The position numbers and the translations under genes were made by a program. Positions 62,701 to 64,000 of a DNA stretch of 64,000 bases are shown in pieces. The stretch comes from Gemmobacter megaterium (GTDB taxonomy: Bacteria; Pseudomonadota; Alphaproteobacteria; Rhodobacterales; Rhodobacteraceae), in assembly GCF_900156815.1 (NCBI RefSeq), contig NZ_FTOT01000001.1:186001-250000 (forward strand), written 5' to 3'. The notes beneath the pieces were generated by a model that saw nothing but the letters and a program-made list of their open reading frames with translations, did not search any database and was not told the origin of the DNA. The stretch's first letter is position 1. Each line of letters opens with the position of its first letter.

Positions 62701-63271
62701 TGTGGGCAGCCAGCCCTTTGGCGGCGAGGGGCTGTCGGGCACGGGGCCAAAGGCGGGCGGGCCTGACTATCTGCATCGCTTCACCAAGGGCGATCTGCCG
62801 CAGGCGGGGCAGTGGGACCGCGCGGCCGATCCGGCGCAGGTGCAGCTTGCGCTGGGTCGGGTGCAGGTGCCGCAAGCGGCGCTGACCAGTTGCGATCTGC
62901 CTGGGCCAACGGGCGAATCCAACCGGCTGACCACCCATGCGCGCGGCCCGATCCTGTGCCTTGGCCCTGGGGCAGAGGCGGTGGCGGCCCAGGCGGCGGC
63001 CGTGCGGGGCGCAGGCGGCGTTGCGATCGAGGTGCAGGGCAGGCTGGAGCCTCGGGCGCTGACGGCGCTGCATGGCTTTGCGGCGGCGGTCTGGTGGGGC
63101 GATGGGGCCACGGCACAGGCGTTGCAACAGGCGCTGGCCGCGCGAACCGGGCCGATCCTGCCGCTGATCCGCGAACAGCCAGATGCAAGCTGGGTGCGGC
63201 TGGAACGGCATGTCTGCATCGACACCACGGCATCGGGCGGTAATGCCCAGTTGCTGGCGGCATCGGGCTGA
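59774..63271 (+). CDS. putA: Bifunctional proline dehydrogenase/delta-1-pyrroline-5-carboxylate dehydrogenase
   Basis: This 1165-residue enzyme turns proline into glutamate in two steps. Residues about 1-470 form the proline dehydrogenase barrel with NPGISVKLSALHPRYE and FGVVVQAYGRR; the aldehyde dehydrogenase part has ISPWNFPLAIFTGQ, Glu785 in IAETGGLN and the nucleophile Cys819 in SAGQRCSALRCL. The C-terminal 150 residues are the extra domain of long PutA proteins. The N-terminal ribbon-helix-helix DNA-binding domain of enteric PutA is missing, so regulation is left to the divergent PutR. ATG 59774 follows GGAGCGCC. Confidence 0.96.
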   Translation: MTQTFADLPPAITHESLRDETALLHDLIAQAALSPADRSRIVAAGADLVRRIRSSAKPGLMEVFLAEYGLSTDEGIALMCLAEALLRVPDAETMDALIEDKIAPSDWGRHLGKSASSLVNASTWALMLTGKVLDDREPGIAGHLRGAIKRLGEPVIRRAVGQAMKEMGRQFVLGETIEAAMKRAAELEAKGFTYSYDMLGEAARTEADARRYHLSYSKAITAIATAAKSRDIRTNPGISVKLSALHPRYEVAKRDRVMEELVPRVRALAGLAKAANLGFNIDAEEADRLALSLEVIEAVLSDPALRGWDGFGVVVQAYGRRCGAVLDWLHSLATRLDRRIMVRLVKGAYWDAEVKRAQVLGLESFPVFTRKQATDASYLANARKLLRMTDRIYPQFAGHNAHTVAAVLDMAQTEGVDRAQYEFQRLHGMGERLHDIVHADQGTGCRIYAPVGAHRDLLAYLVRRLLENGANSSFVNQIVDDEIAPEQVAACPLSALEAMGTGPNPVLPAGPAIFGARRNSRGFDLTDAADLALIETARAPFMDHCFEAAPLLAGTAQPAETVVVPDPAHAPGVAAQGAGGDAWNRAMGAGRASWASRGDVAIAFDAARIWQAGPGERAAVLRRAADMYEAEFGPIFALLAREAGKTLADAVAELREAVDFLRYYADGAEGLARPARGVFVCISPWNFPLAIFTGQVAAALAAGNAVLAKPAEQTPLIAALAVDLLHRAGVPRTALQLLPGDGGIGAALTADARVAGVAFTGSTATAQIIRRALANAAPEAVLIAETGGLNAMVVDSTALPEQAVRDIVGSAFQSAGQRCSALRCLYVQEDIADTVQDMLLGAMEDLAIGDPWHFATDVGPVIDAEAAGDIRAHIAAARAEGRVVKAMTVPEAGHFIGPTVIRVAGIADLDREIFGPVLHLATFRAQDLDAVIDAVNASGFGLTFGLHSRIDDRVQRIVERIRVGNTYVNRNQIGAVVGSQPFGGEGLSGTGPKAGGPDYLHRFTKGDLPQAGQWDRAADPAQVQLALGRVQVPQAALTSCDLPGPTGESNRLTTHARGPILCLGPGAEAVAAQAAAVRGAGGVAIEVQGRLEPRALTALHGFAAAVWWGDGATAQALQQALAARTGPILPLIREQPDASWVRLERHVCIDTTASGGNAQLLAASG

Positions 63272-63282
63272 CCCGGCAAGGG

Positions 63283-63302
63283 GGGCGGCCAGCGTGCCGC
63301 CC
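63283..63302 (+). terminator. Candidate terminator after putA
   Basis: GGGCGGC-CAGCGT-GCCGCCC, 12 bases past the stop, with only a weak pyrimidine tail (GCCGTCTT). Confidence 0.5.
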
Positions 63303-63350
63303 GCCGTCTTGACGCTTGACGCCCAGAGCGGCACGGGGCAGCGTGGCCCC

Positions 63351-64000
63351 ATGTTTCCGATCCGCGATCACAACCCGTCTGGCCGCACGCCCTGGATCAC
63401 CTGGGCGCTTATGGCGATCAACATTGCCGTGTTTCTGGCAACCTGGCCGCTGTTGCCCAGCGAAGAGGCTGCTTTCGTGCTGTTCGACGCCTGGGGAATG
63501 GTGCCGGGCCGGATCAGCATGGGCCAGGACTGGCAGACCATCCTGACCTCGATGTTCCTTCATGCCGGGTGGATGCACATTGCGGGCAACATGCTGTTCC
63601 TGTGGATCTTTGGCGACAACATGGAAGATGCCTTTGGCCATTTCGGCTTTCTGGCATTCTATCTGGCCGCCGGGCTGGCGGCGGCGCTGATCCAGTTGGG
63701 CGCCGATCCCTGGTCGCCCATTCCGATGGTGGGCGCCTCGGGGGCGATTGCCGGGGTGCTGGGGGGCTATCTGTTGATGTTCCCGCGCGCCAGGGTGGAT
63801 ATCCTGGTGATCATCATCATCTTTTTCCGCATCTTTCCGGTGCCGGCCTGGATCATGCTGGGGCTGTGGTTCGCCTTTCAGCTTGTCGGCGGGTTTTCCG
63901 CCCCCTCGGACGAGGGGGGCGTGGCCTATTGGGCCCATGCGGGGGGCTTTGTCGCCGGGGTGGTGATGACGGTTCCGCTCTGGCTGCGCCGCGGCGGACC
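63351..64000 (+). CDS. Rhomboid family intramembrane serine protease (partial, runs off the window)
   Basis: The first 216 codons are present and the frame stays open to the end of the window. It shows the rhomboid architecture: a first helix (ITWALMAINIAVFLATW), the HAGWMHIAGNMLFLWIFGDNME loop region, the catalytic serine in GASGAIAG (Ser130) and the catalytic histidine in AHAGGF (His196). The protease cuts membrane proteins within or near the lipid bilayer; targets are unknown. It starts 79 bases after putA. Confidence 0.92.
   Translation, partial: MFPIRDHNPSGRTPWITWALMAINIAVFLATWPLLPSEEAAFVLFDAWGMVPGRISMGQDWQTILTSMFLHAGWMHIAGNMLFLWIFGDNMEDAFGHFGFLAFYLAAGLAAALIQLGADPWSPIPMVGASGAIAGVLGGYLLMFPRARVDILVIIIIFFRIFPVPAWIMLGLWFAFQLVGGFSAPSDEGGVAYWAHAGGFVAGVVMTVPLWLRRGG

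Noticed and set aside
59744-63352. 1202-codon minus-strand frame opposite putA
   Set aside because: Arg/Gln/His-rich composition without motifs, fully antisense to putA.
1-64000. CRISPR arrays, tRNA/rRNA genes, insertion sequences
   Set aside because: No regularly spaced repeats, no cloverleaf-like gene ends and no transposase motifs were seen on reading both strands; this was done by eye only.

Overview
This 64 kb window is ordinary, densely coded chromosome from a GC-rich alphaproteobacterium of the Rhodobacteraceae/Paracoccaceae type; the genus cannot be fixed from the sequence. The support is the very high third-position GC, long spurious antisense frames, a phosphatidylcholine synthase, the family-restricted pair DUF6477/DUF6456, a PutR/PutA pair, and a B12-riboswitch uptake operon with CbiZ. 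I see no rRNA, tRNA, CRISPR array, transposase, integrase-flanked island or prophage.

Layout. 0.25-5.4 kb (minus): TetR regulator, membrane-fusion protein and RND pump in one operon with a palindromic operator. 5.6-8.3 kb (plus): two extradiol/VOC dioxygenases of the quinone-detoxifying MhqO type, the first fused to an MhqD-like hydrolase. 8.3-14.0 kb (minus): CoA-transferase with an AbrB-family membrane protein, SlyX, a CurA-like reductase coupled to a GlcD-like FAD dehydrogenase, and a TesA-like GDSL esterase. 14.05-15.2 kb (plus): a YbbA-type ATPase without its usual permease, and a DUF1801 protein. 15.3-21.6 kb (plus): promoter, cobalamin riboswitch, btuB, btuF, btuC, btuD, cbiZ and a leaderless BtuF-like protein, nearly all overlapping by a few bases. 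21.7-29.5 kb: asd, an MFS exporter, erpA, a dGTPase, pyrC, a Dps-family protein and glutamate dehydrogenase. 29.8-32.6 kb: a TadG-TadE-TadE pilus set. 32.6-43.5 kb: small membrane protein, pirin, transaldolase, DUF484-xerC, phosphatidylcholine synthase, DUF6477/DUF6456, a PaiB-like flavoprotein, a small lipoprotein, TetR, priA and MarR. 43.5-48.3 kb: two glycosyltransferases and an unusual methyltransferase-like/hydrolase fusion. 48.3-51.6 kb (minus): proX-proW-proV uptake with a promoter and an internal terminator. 52.2-59.2 kb: rimO, marC, an ABC-F protein, ndk, a cold-shock gene and uup. 59.2-64 kb: putR, putA and a rhomboid protease running off the end.

How the parts fit. The clearest functional unit is the cobalamin salvage operon: riboswitch-controlled outer-membrane import, ABC import, then remodelling of imported corrinoids by CbiZ. 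Drug or quinone defence is a second theme (RND pump, dioxygenase/hydrolase pair, CurA-like reductase). Osmolyte or compatible-solute uptake (ProXWV) and proline catabolism (PutA/PutR) lie about 8 kb apart.

The most interesting items are the MhqO-MhqD fusion, the glycosyltransferase/hydrolase trio, a 12-bp perfect inverted repeat in the asd-MFS gap, a repeated terminator-like element after minus-strand genes, a terminator between proX and proW, and the orphan YbbA ATPase. None amounts to a demonstrated new system.
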